From CAYWMY01 sp046352935 (lineage in GTDB: Bacteria > Pseudomonadota > Gammaproteobacteria > Steroidobacterales > Steroidobacteraceae), in the NCBI GenBank assembly GCA_046352935.1, contig JAXMGR010000001.1, positions 186,001 to 250,000 of the forward strand: a stretch of 64,000 nucleotides of DNA, given 5' to 3'. The position numbers were made by a program, and so were the translations under genes. The notes below the pieces were generated by a model. That model did not search any database. It worked only from the letters and a program-made list of their open reading frames with translations, and was not told the DNA's origin. Numbering within the stretch: the stretch's first letter is position 1; each line of letters opens with the position of its first letter. Positions 16,988 through 26,189 of this stretch are shown here, piece after piece.

Positions 16988-17974
16988 ATGGAGAAGAAGA
17001 GAAGGATGCGGATCTGGGGTGCCTGCCTGGCCGCCGGCTGCATGCTGCTCGCCGGCTGCGGCCGCGATCGTGGTGACGAACTGCTCGGCACGCTGGAGCG
17101 CGACCGGATCGAGCTCGTCGCCGAAGTCAGCGAGCCCATCGTCGCGATCGACGTGCGGGAAGGCGATCGCCTCTCGACCGGACAGGTCGTGCTGCAGCAG
17201 GACCGGCGGGCCGTCGACGCGCGGCTCGCCGCGGCGCGGGCGACAGAGACGCAGGCGCGACAGCGGCTCGACGAACTCGTGGCGGGCCCGCGCCGCGAGG
17301 AGATCCTCGAGGCGGGCGCAGCGCTGGATGCCGCGCGCGCGCAGGCGCTCGCTGCGGAGCAGGAGTTCGTGCGCGTCGGTGCGCTGGTCGCGAAGCAGCT
17401 GCTGCCGGCGGCTGAACTCGACCGTCAACGCGCGGCGCGTGATGCCGGGGCGGCCGGTGTCCGCAGTGCCGAGGCGCGCCTGAAGCTGCTGGTGCAGGGC
17501 ACTCGCGCGGAACAGATCGAACAGGCGCGTGCCGCGCTCGCAGCCGCAACGGCGCGCGCGTCCGAACTCGAAGTCACGGCCGACCGCCTCGATGTGAGGG
17601 CGCCGGTGCCGGGCCTGCTCGACAGCCTGCCGTACGAGCGCGGCGAACGGCCACCTGCCGGCGCGACCGTCGCAGTGCTGCTCGCCGAAGGCGCGCCCTG
17701 GGCGCGCATCTACATACCGGAGCCTCAGCGCGCTGGTGTGCGCATCGGAACGCCGGCCACGGTCCGCGTCGACGGCATCGACCGCGAGTTCCGTGGCCGC
17801 GTGCGCTACGTGAGCAGTGATGCCGCGTTCACCCCCTACTACTCGCTCACGCAGCGGGAGCGGCGCCGGCTGGCCTTCCTGGCGGAGGTGGAGCTGACCG
17901 GTCCGGAAGCCGTTTCCCTGCCGGTCGGCATTCCCGCACAGGTGCGGTTGACGGTCGCCTCCGGCGGGTCCTGA
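16988..17974 (+). CDS. HlyD-family lipoprotein adaptor (YbhG/YhiI-like)
   Basis: A 328-residue efflux adaptor with a lipoprotein signal ending in LLAGCG, placing the lipidated Cys near residue 24. It has a lipoyl half-motif, an Ala/Arg-rich coiled-coil hairpin (about 65-190), the second half-motif (VRAPVPGLLDSL) and a beta-barrel. It resembles E. coli YbhG/YhiI, adaptors of ABC-2 exporters. Its stop overlaps the ATPase start. ATG 16988 keeps a basic n-region; ATG 17006 is an alternative. Confidence 0.85.
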   Translation: MEKKRRMRIWGACLAAGCMLLAGCGRDRGDELLGTLERDRIELVAEVSEPIVAIDVREGDRLSTGQVVLQQDRRAVDARLAAARATETQARQRLDELVAGPRREEILEAGAALDAARAQALAAEQEFVRVGALVAKQLLPAAELDRQRAARDAGAAGVRSAEARLKLLVQGTRAEQIEQARAALAAATARASELEVTADRLDVRAPVPGLLDSLPYERGERPPAGATVAVLLAEGAPWARIYIPEPQRAGVRIGTPATVRVDGIDREFRGRVRYVSSDAAFTPYYSLTQRERRRLAFLAEVELTGPEAVSLPVGIPAQVRLTVASGGS

Positions 17975-18966
17975 TGCGGCACGCGCTGGCGCATGCCCTG
18001 CCCGAACCGGATCCGGGTATCGCGATCGCGGCCCGGGGGCTGTCGCGCCGCTTCGGTCCGGTCGTGGCCGTGGACGGCATCGATCTCGACATTCCGCGCG
18101 GCCGCATCTATGGCTTCCTCGGGCCCAATGGATCCGGCAAGTCCACGACGCTGCGCATGCTCTGCGGGCTCCTCGCACCGAGCGCGGGAGCGGCGCGCGT
18201 GCTCGGCCACGAGGTGCCGCGTGAAGCCGCGATGGTGCGTCGCAAGCTGGGCTACATGACCCAGAAGTTCTCGCTGTGGGACGATCTCACCGTGCGCGAG
18301 AACCTGGAGTTCATGAGCCGCATCTATGGCGTGGCAGCGGCCCGGCGAGCCACCCGGATCTCCGGGCGCATCGAGCGCTACCGCCTCGTCGAGCTCGCGA
18401 CACGCCGCGCGGGAACGCTGAGCGGCGGCCAGCGGCAGCGCCTCGCGCTGGCCGCGGCCACGCTGCACGAACCGGAGCTGCTGCTGCTCGACGAGCCGAC
18501 GAGCGCCGTGGATCCCCAGAGCCGTCGCGACTTCTGGGAAGGCCTCTTCGAGCTCGCGGCCCTCGGTACCACGATTCTCGTCTCGACCCACTACATGGAC
18601 GAGGCGGAACGCTGCCACCGGCTCGCGATCCTCGACGTCGGCCGTATCGTTGCCGAGGGCGCCCCGCGGCAGCTGATGGCCGGGATCGATGCGAGCGTCG
18701 TCGAGGTCGAAGCCGAGGACATGGGCGCCGTGCGCATCACGCTGCAGGCGCTCGACGGCATCCGCAGCATCGCGCAGCTCGGCACACGCCTGCACGTTCT
18801 CCTGCGGCGCGATCTGGAGCAGCCCGAGGTGCATGTCGCGGCGGCGCTGCGCGACGCGGGGGTCGATGCCCGCGTCGAGTCCGTGGCTGCCTCGCTGGAG
18901 GACGTGTTCGTCGCCGCGACCGGGTTCCGTGAACGCGAGGGCCGCCTAGCCGAGGGTGCAACGTGA
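17974..18966 (+). CDS. ABC-2 type transporter ATP-binding protein
   Basis: A 330-residue ATPase with Walker A GPNGSGKST (about residue 50), Q-loop MTQKFSLWDDLT, signature LSGGQRQR, Walker B LLLLDEPTSAVD and the H-loop in STHYMDEAERC. The length includes a C-terminal extension common in drug-type ABC-2 ATPases (YbhF/YhiH-like, here with one ATPase domain). It overlaps the adaptor gene upstream and the permease gene downstream. The substrate is unknown; a drug or envelope exporter is the usual guess. Confidence 0.92.
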   Translation: MRHALAHALPEPDPGIAIAARGLSRRFGPVVAVDGIDLDIPRGRIYGFLGPNGSGKSTTLRMLCGLLAPSAGAARVLGHEVPREAAMVRRKLGYMTQKFSLWDDLTVRENLEFMSRIYGVAAARRATRISGRIERYRLVELATRRAGTLSGGQRQRLALAAATLHEPELLLLDEPTSAVDPQSRRDFWEGLFELAALGTTILVSTHYMDEAERCHRLAILDVGRIVAEGAPRQLMAGIDASVVEVEAEDMGAVRITLQALDGIRSIAQLGTRLHVLLRRDLEQPEVHVAAALRDAGVDARVESVAASLEDVFVAATGFREREGRLAEGAT

Positions 18967-20057
18967 CGCGCCTGGTCCGCCTGTGGGCCGTGGCACTGAA
19001 GGAGTTGCGCCAGCTGGGGCGCGACCGGCTGTCCTTCGCGATGATCGTCGGCATCCCGGCGATGCAGATCGTGCTCTTCGGCTACGCCATCAACTTCGAC
19101 GTGCGCGACCTCGATACGGGCGTGTACGACGAGGCGCGCACCGCGCTGTCGCGCCAGCTGGTCGCCGAAATCACGGCCACCCAGGTCGCACGGCCGGTCC
19201 TCGCCGCGCGGAGTGAACGGGAGCTGATGCTGGCGATGCGCAGCGGTGACATCGGGCTCGCCGTGATCGTGCCCGCGGACTTCGAACGCCGACTCGTCCG
19301 TGGTGACCGGCCGGCGCTGCACGTGCTCGTCGACGGTTCCCAGCCGAACCTGGAGGGGATCGCGCAGAAATTGAGTGCGCTGCCGATGCTTCGGCCCGCG
19401 ACCGTGCCGCAGCGCGTCGAGCCGATCGAGATCCGCGTCGAGTACAACGTCGAACGGCGCACGGCCGTGCAGATCGTGCCGGCGCTGGTCGGCATGATCG
19501 TGACATTGACCATGCTGGTGTTCGCGGCCGGCGCGGTGGTCCGCGAGCGCGAGCGCGGCAACATGGAGTTGCTGCTGAGCTCACCGGTCGCACCGGCCGA
19601 GCTGCTCGCCGGCAAGCTGCTGCCGTACGTGCTGATCGGCTTCGTGCAGGTGACGCTGATCCTCTGGTTCGGAGCCGTGCTGTTCGAGGTGCCGGTGCGG
19701 GGTTCGCTGCCGCAGCTGTACCTGGGCACGCTGCTGTTCATCAGCGCGACGCTGGCCAACGGGCTGCTGATCTCGACGCTGACCCGCACCCAGTTCCAGG
19801 CCTTCCAGATGGCCGTGATGTTCCTGCTGCCCTCGATCCTGCTCTCGGGCGCCGTGTTCCCGTTCGACGGCATGCCCGAGCCCGCCCGGTGGCTCGCGCA
19901 GGTGCTGCCGCTGACGCATTACAATGTGATCGTGCGCGGCATCGCGCTGCGTGGGGCCTCGCTGGACGAGCTGGCGGCGCCCTTGCTGAAACTCGCGATC
20001 ATCTTCGCGGCACTGCTGCTCGCCTCGGTCGGACGTTTCCGGCGGCGCCTGCTCTAG
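18963..20057 (+). CDS. ABC-2 type transporter permease
   Basis: A 364-residue permease of the ABC-2 family (YbhS/YhhJ-like). An N-terminal helix (about 22-42) precedes a large extracytoplasmic domain, and five C-terminal helices (about 175-360) carry the RERERGNMELLLSSPV motif. It completes the adaptor / ATPase / permease set. Only one permease is encoded here, so a homodimer is likely, unlike YbhSR. Confidence 0.9.
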   Translation: MTRLVRLWAVALKELRQLGRDRLSFAMIVGIPAMQIVLFGYAINFDVRDLDTGVYDEARTALSRQLVAEITATQVARPVLAARSERELMLAMRSGDIGLAVIVPADFERRLVRGDRPALHVLVDGSQPNLEGIAQKLSALPMLRPATVPQRVEPIEIRVEYNVERRTAVQIVPALVGMIVTLTMLVFAAGAVVRERERGNMELLLSSPVAPAELLAGKLLPYVLIGFVQVTLILWFGAVLFEVPVRGSLPQLYLGTLLFISATLANGLLISTLTRTQFQAFQMAVMFLLPSILLSGAVFPFDGMPEPARWLAQVLPLTHYNVIVRGIALRGASLDELAAPLLKLAIIFAALLLASVGRFRRRLL

Positions 20058-20095
20058 GGCCGCGGGATCCGACGCTGCGGAGCTGGGAAAAGACG

Positions 20096-21559
20096 ATGGC
20101 ATACACCGATCTTCGCGATCTGCTCGGGCAGCTCGAATCCCGCGGTGGACTCCGGCGCATCGGCGCCGAGGTCGATCCGCGGTTCGAGATGACCGAGATC
20201 TGCGACCGCGTCCTCAGGCAGGCGGGCCCGGCGCTGCTGTTCGAGAAGCCGAAGGGGCACACCGTTCCCGTGCTCGGCAATCTCTTCGGGACGCCCGAAC
20301 GCGTCGCGCTCGCACTCGGCCGCGAGTCGGTCGCCGAACTGCGCGAGGTCGGCCGGCTGCTCGCGTCCCTGAAGGAGCCCGAGCCTCCGAGCGGCCTGCG
20401 CGATGCGTGGGACAAGCTGCCCCTGTTCCGCAAGGCGCTCGACATGGCGCCGAAGGAACGCCGCGACGGACCCTGTCGCGAGGTCGTGATCGAGGGTGAC
20501 GCCGTGGACCTCGCGGCCTGGCCCATCCAGACCTGCTGGCCCGGCGATGCCGGGCCGCTGATCACCTGGGGTCTCGTCACGACCCGGGGGCCCGCGAGGC
20601 CACGCCAGAACCTCGGCATCTATCGTCAGCAGGTCATCGGCCGCAATCGAGTGATCATGCGCTGGCTCGCGCACCGTGGCGGTGCGCTGGACTTCCGTGA
20701 CTGGCAGCTCGCGCATCCCGGCAAGCCTTTCCCGGTCGCCGTCACGCTGGGCGCCGATCCCGCGACGACTCTCGCCGCCGTCACACCGATTCCGGACGGG
20801 CTGTCGGAGTACGCCTTCGCAGGGCTGCTCCGCGGCGGCCGCACGGACCTCGTGACCTGCCTGTCGCACGATCTGCAGGTGCCGGCGAACGCCGAGATCG
20901 TGCTCGAGGGGTTCATTCATCCCGACGACACGGCGGTCGAGGGGCCCTTCGGCGACCACACGGGCTACTACAACGAGACCGAGCGCTTTCCCGTGCTGAC
21001 GATCGGGCGCATCACGCACCGCGAGCGTCCGATCCTCCACAGCACCTACACCGGCAAGCCGCCGGACGAGCCGGCCGTACTGGGTGTCGCATTGAACGAG
21101 GTCTTCGTGCCGATCCTGCAGCGGCAGTTCCCCGAGATCGCGGACTTCTACCTGCCCCCCGAGGGATGCTCGTACCGCATGGCAGTCGTCACGATGAAGA
21201 AGCAGTACGCCGGTCATGCGAAGCGCGTGATGATGGGTGTCTGGTCCTTCCTGCGGCAGTTCATGTACACGAAGTTCGTGATCGTGACCGACGACGACGT
21301 CGATGCGCGCAACTGGAAGGAAGTGGTCTGGGCGCTCACGACGCGCATGGATCCGCGCCGCGACCTCGTCGTCATCGACAATACGCCCATCGATTATCTC
21401 GACTTCGCGTCGCCGGTCGCGGGACTGGGCTCGAAGGTCGGGTTCGACGCGACGAACAAGTGGCCCGGGGAGACGTCCCGCGAGTGGGGCAGACCGATCG
21501 CGATGACGCCGGAGGTGCGCGCGCGCATCGATGCGATCTGGCCGCAGCTCGGGCTGTGA
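20096..21559 (+). CDS. ubiD: UbiD-family decarboxylase (4-hydroxy-3-polyprenylbenzoate decarboxylase)
   Basis: A 487-residue UbiD with the usual length and prFMN-enzyme landmarks: LVTTRGP near residue 160, IYRQQVIGRNRVIMRWLAHRGG, EGPFGDHTGYY near 280 and a C-terminal VIDNTPIDYLDFASP block. In ubiquinone synthesis it decarboxylates polyprenyl-hydroxybenzoate using prenylated FMN made by UbiX, which is not in this window. UbiD-like enzymes also act on other aromatic acids, but the close match to gammaproteobacterial UbiD supports the quinone role. ATG 20096 with GGGAAAAG upstream is the start. Confidence 0.9.
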   Translation: MAYTDLRDLLGQLESRGGLRRIGAEVDPRFEMTEICDRVLRQAGPALLFEKPKGHTVPVLGNLFGTPERVALALGRESVAELREVGRLLASLKEPEPPSGLRDAWDKLPLFRKALDMAPKERRDGPCREVVIEGDAVDLAAWPIQTCWPGDAGPLITWGLVTTRGPARPRQNLGIYRQQVIGRNRVIMRWLAHRGGALDFRDWQLAHPGKPFPVAVTLGADPATTLAAVTPIPDGLSEYAFAGLLRGGRTDLVTCLSHDLQVPANAEIVLEGFIHPDDTAVEGPFGDHTGYYNETERFPVLTIGRITHRERPILHSTYTGKPPDEPAVLGVALNEVFVPILQRQFPEIADFYLPPEGCSYRMAVVTMKKQYAGHAKRVMMGVWSFLRQFMYTKFVIVTDDDVDARNWKEVVWALTTRMDPRRDLVVIDNTPIDYLDFASPVAGLGSKVGFDATNKWPGETSREWGRPIAMTPEVRARIDAIWPQLGL

Positions 21560-21599
21560 ATCCGCCGGTGCTCCGGACCGGCTGTAGGAGTGGACGCCG

Positions 21600-22208
21600 A
21601 TGACTGAATTCGTTCTCGTGCGGCACGCACTGCCCGTCGCCGGCCATCCGGATCCGGAGCTCAGTGCGGAAGGGCGTGAGCAGGCGCGTCGCCTCGGCCG
21701 CTGGCTCGCGGCCGAGCGCTTCGACGCGATCATCGCCAGTCCGCTGCGCCGTGCGGTGGAAACGGCCGCGATCGTCGCCACCGGCATGGGCTCCGGGGAC
21801 GTCGCATACCTCGACGAGCTGAGCGAGCTCGTCGAGGAGGCGAAGAGCGACGAGCACTACGTGCCCGCGGAACAGCTGTTCACCGATCATCCGATCGCGC
21901 TCGCCCTCGCGGAAGGGCGTTACGAGGACGTGCAGCCCCGCCACGAGTGGGACAATTTCCGCGCGCGCGCCGCAGCCGCCCGCGCGCGGCTGCTGGAACG
22001 CCATCCCGCCGGCCGCGTCCTCGTGGTGGCGCACGGCGGCATCATCAACGCCATGCTGGCCTCCATCCTGCAACTGCCCGGTGTGTTCTGGTTCTACCCC
22101 GGTTACACCTCCATGAGTCGCATGGAGAGCCTGCCGTCGGGGCGCCTGGTCGTGCGATCGGTGAACGAAACACCGCACCTGACGGTTCACCTCCGGATGG
22201 ACACCTGA
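21600..22208 (+). CDS. Histidine phosphatase superfamily protein
   Basis: A 202-residue phosphatase of the phosphoglycerate-mutase-like clan. It begins LVRHALP with the phospho-acceptor His near residue 9, followed by LSAEGREQARRLG, the SPLRRAVETA Arg, and the second catalytic His in VAHGGIIN. The third motif residue is Ala (RHA) where most have Gly (RHG). The substrate is unknown. It follows ubiD by 40 bases and may share its transcript. Confidence 0.85.
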   Translation: MTEFVLVRHALPVAGHPDPELSAEGREQARRLGRWLAAERFDAIIASPLRRAVETAAIVATGMGSGDVAYLDELSELVEEAKSDEHYVPAEQLFTDHPIALALAEGRYEDVQPRHEWDNFRARAAAARARLLERHPAGRVLVVAHGGIINAMLASILQLPGVFWFYPGYTSMSRMESLPSGRLVVRSVNETPHLTVHLRMDT

Positions 22209-22290
22209 ACGTGACGTCGTGGATCAGCGGTATCGTCGCCCGTGCGGCGGGCGTGCGGTGCTGCTGTCCGGTGCGTGTCACTCGACCCGG

Positions 22291-23190
22291 TCAGCGCGCC
22301 CCGGCGGACGCTTCCTCGGCTATGCACGCGCGCAGGCCGTCGTCCAGCGATGCATATCGGGGCCGGAAGCCGAGTTCGCGGCGGATGCGGCTCGTGTCGA
22401 TGTGGCGCGAGGGGCCGAGGAACGACCAGGCCTCGATCGAGATGGCCTGCTGCACGGCGACGCGCGGCAACTGCGGCGGCGCCGGCAGGCCGATCAGCTC
22501 CGCGACACGGGTCAGATAGCGCGTGCTCGAGGATTCGTCGCCGTCGCCGAGATTGAAGATCCGGTTCGCCGCGGCAGGATGCCGGCCGGCCTGCATGCAG
22601 GCGGCGACCAGGTCATCGACGTGGATGCGGTTGCCGGGTCCGGCCTCGGCCTCGACGATCACGGGGTCGCCGCGCAGCAGCCGTTCGCGCGGCAGGCGCC
22701 CGGGCCCGTAGATCCCCGGCACGCGGAGCACGGTCCATTCGGCGCCGTGGACCGTGCACCACGCACGCAGCAGGGCTTCGGCCGCCAGTCGGCGCACCGC
22801 GCGTGGCGCATGCGGAGCGGGGCACGTGTCTTCGTCCACGGTCGCTCCCCGCGCGTCGCCGTAGACGCCGGTGCTGCTCAGATAGACGATGCGTCGCGGC
22901 ACTGCGGGCAGTCCGCGCAGCATCCGATCGAGCCTGGGGTCGTCGCTGCCCTGTGGCGGTGGCGGCACGTGACAGTGCAGCACCGCACCCGTGACGTCAT
23001 CGCTGTCGAGTGGCGGGGGTGTCGCCTCGTCGAGGTTCCACCGGCGCGCGTCGAAGCCGGTTTCGCGGAGGAGCGCGAGACGATCCGGGGAAGCGGTCGT
23101 GACGACGAGCGGGCCTCGATCGGCCAGTGCCTTCGCGAGCCTGGCGCCGACGTAACCGGCGCCCACGATCACGGCCCGCGGCGCCGCCAT
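22291..23190 (-). CDS. NAD(P)-binding epimerase/dehydratase, YeeZ-like
   Basis: A 299-residue short-chain dehydrogenase of the extended, atypical type, with Rossmann motif VGAGYVGARLA, YLSSTGVYGD carrying the Ser/Tyr region, and VPGIYGPGR. It resembles YeeZ-type nucleoside-sugar-epimerase-like proteins of unassigned substrate. The start at 23190 overlaps the hemD stop (TGATG); an in-frame ATG at 23214 would overlap further. It is the last gene after hemC-hemD, but a role in heme synthesis is not implied. Confidence 0.8.
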   Translation of the reverse strand: MAAPRAVIVGAGYVGARLAKALADRGPLVVTTASPDRLALLRETGFDARRWNLDEATPPPLDSDDVTGAVLHCHVPPPPQGSDDPRLDRMLRGLPAVPRRIVYLSSTGVYGDARGATVDEDTCPAPHAPRAVRRLAAEALLRAWCTVHGAEWTVLRVPGIYGPGRLPRERLLRGDPVIVEAEAGPGNRIHVDDLVAACMQAGRHPAAANRIFNLGDGDESSSTRYLTRVAELIGLPAPPQLPRVAVQQAISIEAWSFLGPSRHIDTSRIRRELGFRPRYASLDDGLRACIAEEASAGAR

Positions 23191-23966
23191 CAGTCGCGAT
23201 GGCGGATGCGCCATCGATTCAGGGCCTCGACCAGGCTCGCATCCTCGCTGGAGTCGGCGACGACCACCGGCGAACCCACGTCGAGTTCGCGCAGATGCGC
23301 GGCAATGCGCTCGGAGCCGACCAGTGCGGTCGTCGTCGGCAGCCGGTCGCGGCAGGCTGCGGGCAGCAGCTTCAGCAGCAGCTCCAGCAGATCGACGCTG
23401 GTGACGGTGTAGACGTGCACGGCGCCCCGGGTCCACAGCGACTCGAGCCGCGCCAGCTGGTCCGGCGAGGGCGATGCGGCACGCCGCTCGTAGACCTCCG
23501 CATAGACGACCTCGGCGCCGCGTGCCGCGAGCTCCGTGCCGAGGTATTCCCGTCCGCCGGTGCCGCGAACGATCAGCACGCGCTGCCCGGCGAGATGACG
23601 GAGCTCCGGCAGCCGCAGCAGGGCTTCGCTGTCGGCGCCGTCGTCGGGGCGCAATGCGACCCGGTAACCCGCGGCGTTCAGCGCCTGCGCCGTGGCGCCG
23701 CCGACCGTGGCGAGGCGCAGTTCCCGCCGCTGTTCGAGCAGTACTGCGCCGAAGCGCACGGCGTTTGCGCTGACGAACACGATGAGCCCGTAGCGATCGA
23801 CGGGCCCTGTCGCGGCACGCACGGCGGCGCGGTCCGCGCGGGCGCAGATCTCCATCGCGGGAAACCGGATCGGTGTGCCGCCCTCGGCCGACAGCAGCCG
23901 GCACAGGCCGTTGGCCTGCTGCTCCGGCCGTGTCACGAGAATGCCGAGCCCGTCCAGCGCGCCCAT
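23190..23966 (-). CDS. hemD: Uroporphyrinogen-III synthase
   Basis: A 258-residue HemD that closes hydroxymethylbilane to uroporphyrinogen III with inversion of ring D. The two-lobe pattern is seen: ILVTRPEQQANGL at the start, VFVSANAVRFG, then LIVRGTGGREYLGTELAARGAEV opening the second lobe and VYTVTSVDLLELL near the end. HemD proteins diverge strongly, and the position eight bases after hemC supports the call. Confidence 0.92.
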   Translation of the reverse strand: MGALDGLGILVTRPEQQANGLCRLLSAEGGTPIRFPAMEICARADRAAVRAATGPVDRYGLIVFVSANAVRFGAVLLEQRRELRLATVGGATAQALNAAGYRVALRPDDGADSEALLRLPELRHLAGQRVLIVRGTGGREYLGTELAARGAEVVYAEVYERRAASPSPDQLARLESLWTRGAVHVYTVTSVDLLELLLKLLPAACRDRLPTTTALVGSERIAAHLRELDVGSPVVVADSSEDASLVEALNRWRIRHRD

Positions 23967-23974
23967 GTGGCTGA

Positions 23975-24910
23975 TCAGTGCGCCGGCGCGATGCGCAGTG
24001 CTGCGAGCAGCGGCGCGGCACCCGCGGCGAGCACGCGGGCCGCGAGCTCGCTGCCGAGGCGTGCTCCTTCCGCGGCGGCACCGTCGATGCGATCGGCGAA
24101 CAGCGCGCTGCCGTCGGGAGCGCCCACGAGGCCGCGCAGCGCGAGGCGATCACCGCTCAGTTCGGCGAATGCGGCGATCGGCGACTGGCAGCTGCCGCCC
24201 AGCCGGGCCGCGAATGCGCGCTCGGCCTCGAGGCACAATCGTGTCGGCGCGTGCTCGAGCGGCTCCAGCAGCCTGCGCGTGGTCGCATCATCGGCACGGC
24301 ACTCGACGCCGACGACGCCCTGGCCGACGGCGGGCAGGGACTCGGCGGCGTCGACGGTCGCGCGGATCCTGGATTCGAGGCCGAGGCGTCGCAGTCCGGC
24401 GGCTGCGAGCACAATGGCATCGAACTCGCCTTCGTCGAGCTTGCGCAGCCTCGTGTCGAGATTGCCGCGCAGTGGACGGATGTCGAGATCCGGCCGCCGA
24501 TGCCGGAGCTGGCACTGGCGCCGCATGCTCGCCGTGCCGACGCGGGCTCCGTGCGGCAGCGACGCGATGGAGTCGAAGTGCGCCGACACCAGCGCATCGC
24601 GCGGGTCCGCCCGTTCGAGCACCGCGCTGATGATCATGCCCGCGGGCAGGTCTGCGGGAACATCCTTCATGGAATGCACGGCGAGGTCCGCCCTGCCTTC
24701 CTGCATCGCCACCTCGAGCTCCTTGATGAACAGGCCCTTGCCGCCGATCGCGGCGAGGGTGCGGTCCAGGACCCGGTCCCCCTCGGTGACGATCGGCACG
24801 AGCTCGACAGCAATGCCCGGGTGCGCGGCCACGAGCCGCGCGGCAACGTGCTCGGCCTGCCACAGCGCCAGGCGGCTGCGGCGGGTCGCGATGCGCAGCG
24901 GTTTTTCCAT
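23975..24910 (-). CDS. hemC: Hydroxymethylbilane synthase (porphobilinogen deaminase)
   Basis: A 311-residue HemC that joins four porphobilinogens. It shows RIATRRSRLALWQAE, GKGLFIKELE, HSMKDVPADLP with the catalytic Asp, GTASMRRQCQL, and GGSCQSPIAA with the Cys that carries the dipyrromethane cofactor. The open frame continues upstream of 24910 but the family N-terminus is MEKPLRIATR, which fixes the start. hemC-hemD close to AlgZ/AlgR-type regulators is a common gammaproteobacterial arrangement. Confidence 0.95.
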   Translation of the reverse strand: MEKPLRIATRRSRLALWQAEHVAARLVAAHPGIAVELVPIVTEGDRVLDRTLAAIGGKGLFIKELEVAMQEGRADLAVHSMKDVPADLPAGMIISAVLERADPRDALVSAHFDSIASLPHGARVGTASMRRQCQLRHRRPDLDIRPLRGNLDTRLRKLDEGEFDAIVLAAAGLRRLGLESRIRATVDAAESLPAVGQGVVGVECRADDATTRRLLEPLEHAPTRLCLEAERAFAARLGGSCQSPIAAFAELSGDRLALRGLVGAPDGSALFADRIDGAAAEGARLGSELAARVLAAGAAPLLAALRIAPAH

Positions 24911-25025
24911 CGGCGCATTCTGCCACGGAACGTCGCGGCCGGTGGCAGCCGCCCGGGAAACGGGCGTAGCATCCTGAACGGCTGATTCACCCGCGGGGCT
25001 GCGCGTGCGACAGGGAGAACCGACC

Positions 25026-26189
25026 ATGCGCCATCGTCTGGGTTGCGGAGCCTTGATCCGCATCATCGCGGCACTCGTCGCTGCGTCGTGCTTCACCGGC
25101 GCGGCCGTGGCCGCGACGTCGGATGCGGCCTTCGGTGCGGATCGCTTCATGGCCGGGGACGACGTGACCGTGCAGCAGCCCGTCGCCGGCGACGTGTTCG
25201 TCGCGGGAGGGCGGGCGAAGATCGCGGCCCCGGTGGCCGGTGATGCGCTCGTCGCGGGCGGCAACGTCGAGGTGACTGCCGACGTCGGTGACGACCTGTA
25301 CATCACGGGCGGCAGCGTGCGCGTGGCGGGCGGGGTCGCCGGCAACGCCCGGATCGCCGGTGGCAGCGTCGATCTGCAACCGCACAGTCACATCGAGGGC
25401 TCCGCGACACTGGCCGGCGGCCGGATCCGCGTGGAGGGCACGGTCGGTCGCGGTCTGCAGGCTTTCGCACAACGCGTGGTCGTCGAGGGTGTCATCGGTG
25501 GCGACGTGGTGGTCGCTGCCCGGGAACTGGTCGTCGGTCCCGACGCGCACATCGACGGCGAGCTGCGTTATCGCGGGCCGGGTGAGCCGGTCATCGCACC
25601 GGAAGCCGAGATCCTGGGCGGAGTCGTCCGGCACGGCGTGCCGGATTCGAGCGCGGATGCGGACTGGCAATGGAACGGCGGTCCCGCGCAGTTCCTGGTC
25701 ACGCTCGGGCGCTTCTTCTGGGGCCTCGGCATCTTCGTGCTGGGAGCGGTGATGGTGCTGCTGATGCCGGCCTTCACGCGCACCGCGGCTGCGACGGTCG
25801 GCAGCGAGCCGATGCCCTGCATCGGCATCGGTATCATGGTGCTGTTCGGGGTTCCGCTCGCGATCCTGTTCCTGTTCATCACGCTGGTCGGAATTCCGCT
25901 CGGGCTCGCGGCGATGTTCGGTTACGGCCTGCTGCTGATGCTGGGCTACATGACCGGCGCACTGTTCGTCGGCGACTGGGCGCTGGACCGGTTCGCGCCG
26001 CGGAAACCGCAGTCGTCCGGCGCACGCGTCCTCGCGCTGCTCGGCGCACTGCTGCTGATCGCGATCGTGCGGCACGTGCCGGTGGCGGGTCCGCTCGCGA
26101 TTCTCCTGCTGTTCCTCGCCGGCCTCGGCGCGTGGACACGCAGTGCCTGGCTTGCGCTGCGTCCGCCGCGGGCGACGACTACGGCTTGA
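25026..26189 (+). CDS. Bactofilin-like beta-helix membrane protein
   Basis: A 387-residue protein with a signal peptide (about 1-30), a repetitive region (about 40-190) of short GDVxVAGG-type turns characteristic of bactofilin / polymer-forming beta-helices, and four or five membrane helices (about 225-370). This signal peptide plus beta-helix plus membrane tail layout is common in proteobacterial envelope proteins of unknown function. AGGGAGAA lies eight bases before ATG 25026. The 3' end overlaps that of the convergent regulator gene by 11 bp. Confidence 0.8.
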   Translation: MRHRLGCGALIRIIAALVAASCFTGAAVAATSDAAFGADRFMAGDDVTVQQPVAGDVFVAGGRAKIAAPVAGDALVAGGNVEVTADVGDDLYITGGSVRVAGGVAGNARIAGGSVDLQPHSHIEGSATLAGGRIRVEGTVGRGLQAFAQRVVVEGVIGGDVVVAARELVVGPDAHIDGELRYRGPGEPVIAPEAEILGGVVRHGVPDSSADADWQWNGGPAQFLVTLGRFFWGLGIFVLGAVMVLLMPAFTRTAAATVGSEPMPCIGIGIMVLFGVPLAILFLFITLVGIPLGLAAMFGYGLLLMLGYMTGALFVGDWALDRFAPRKPQSSGARVLALLGALLLIAIVRHVPVAGPLAILLLFLAGLGAWTRSAWLALRPPRATTTA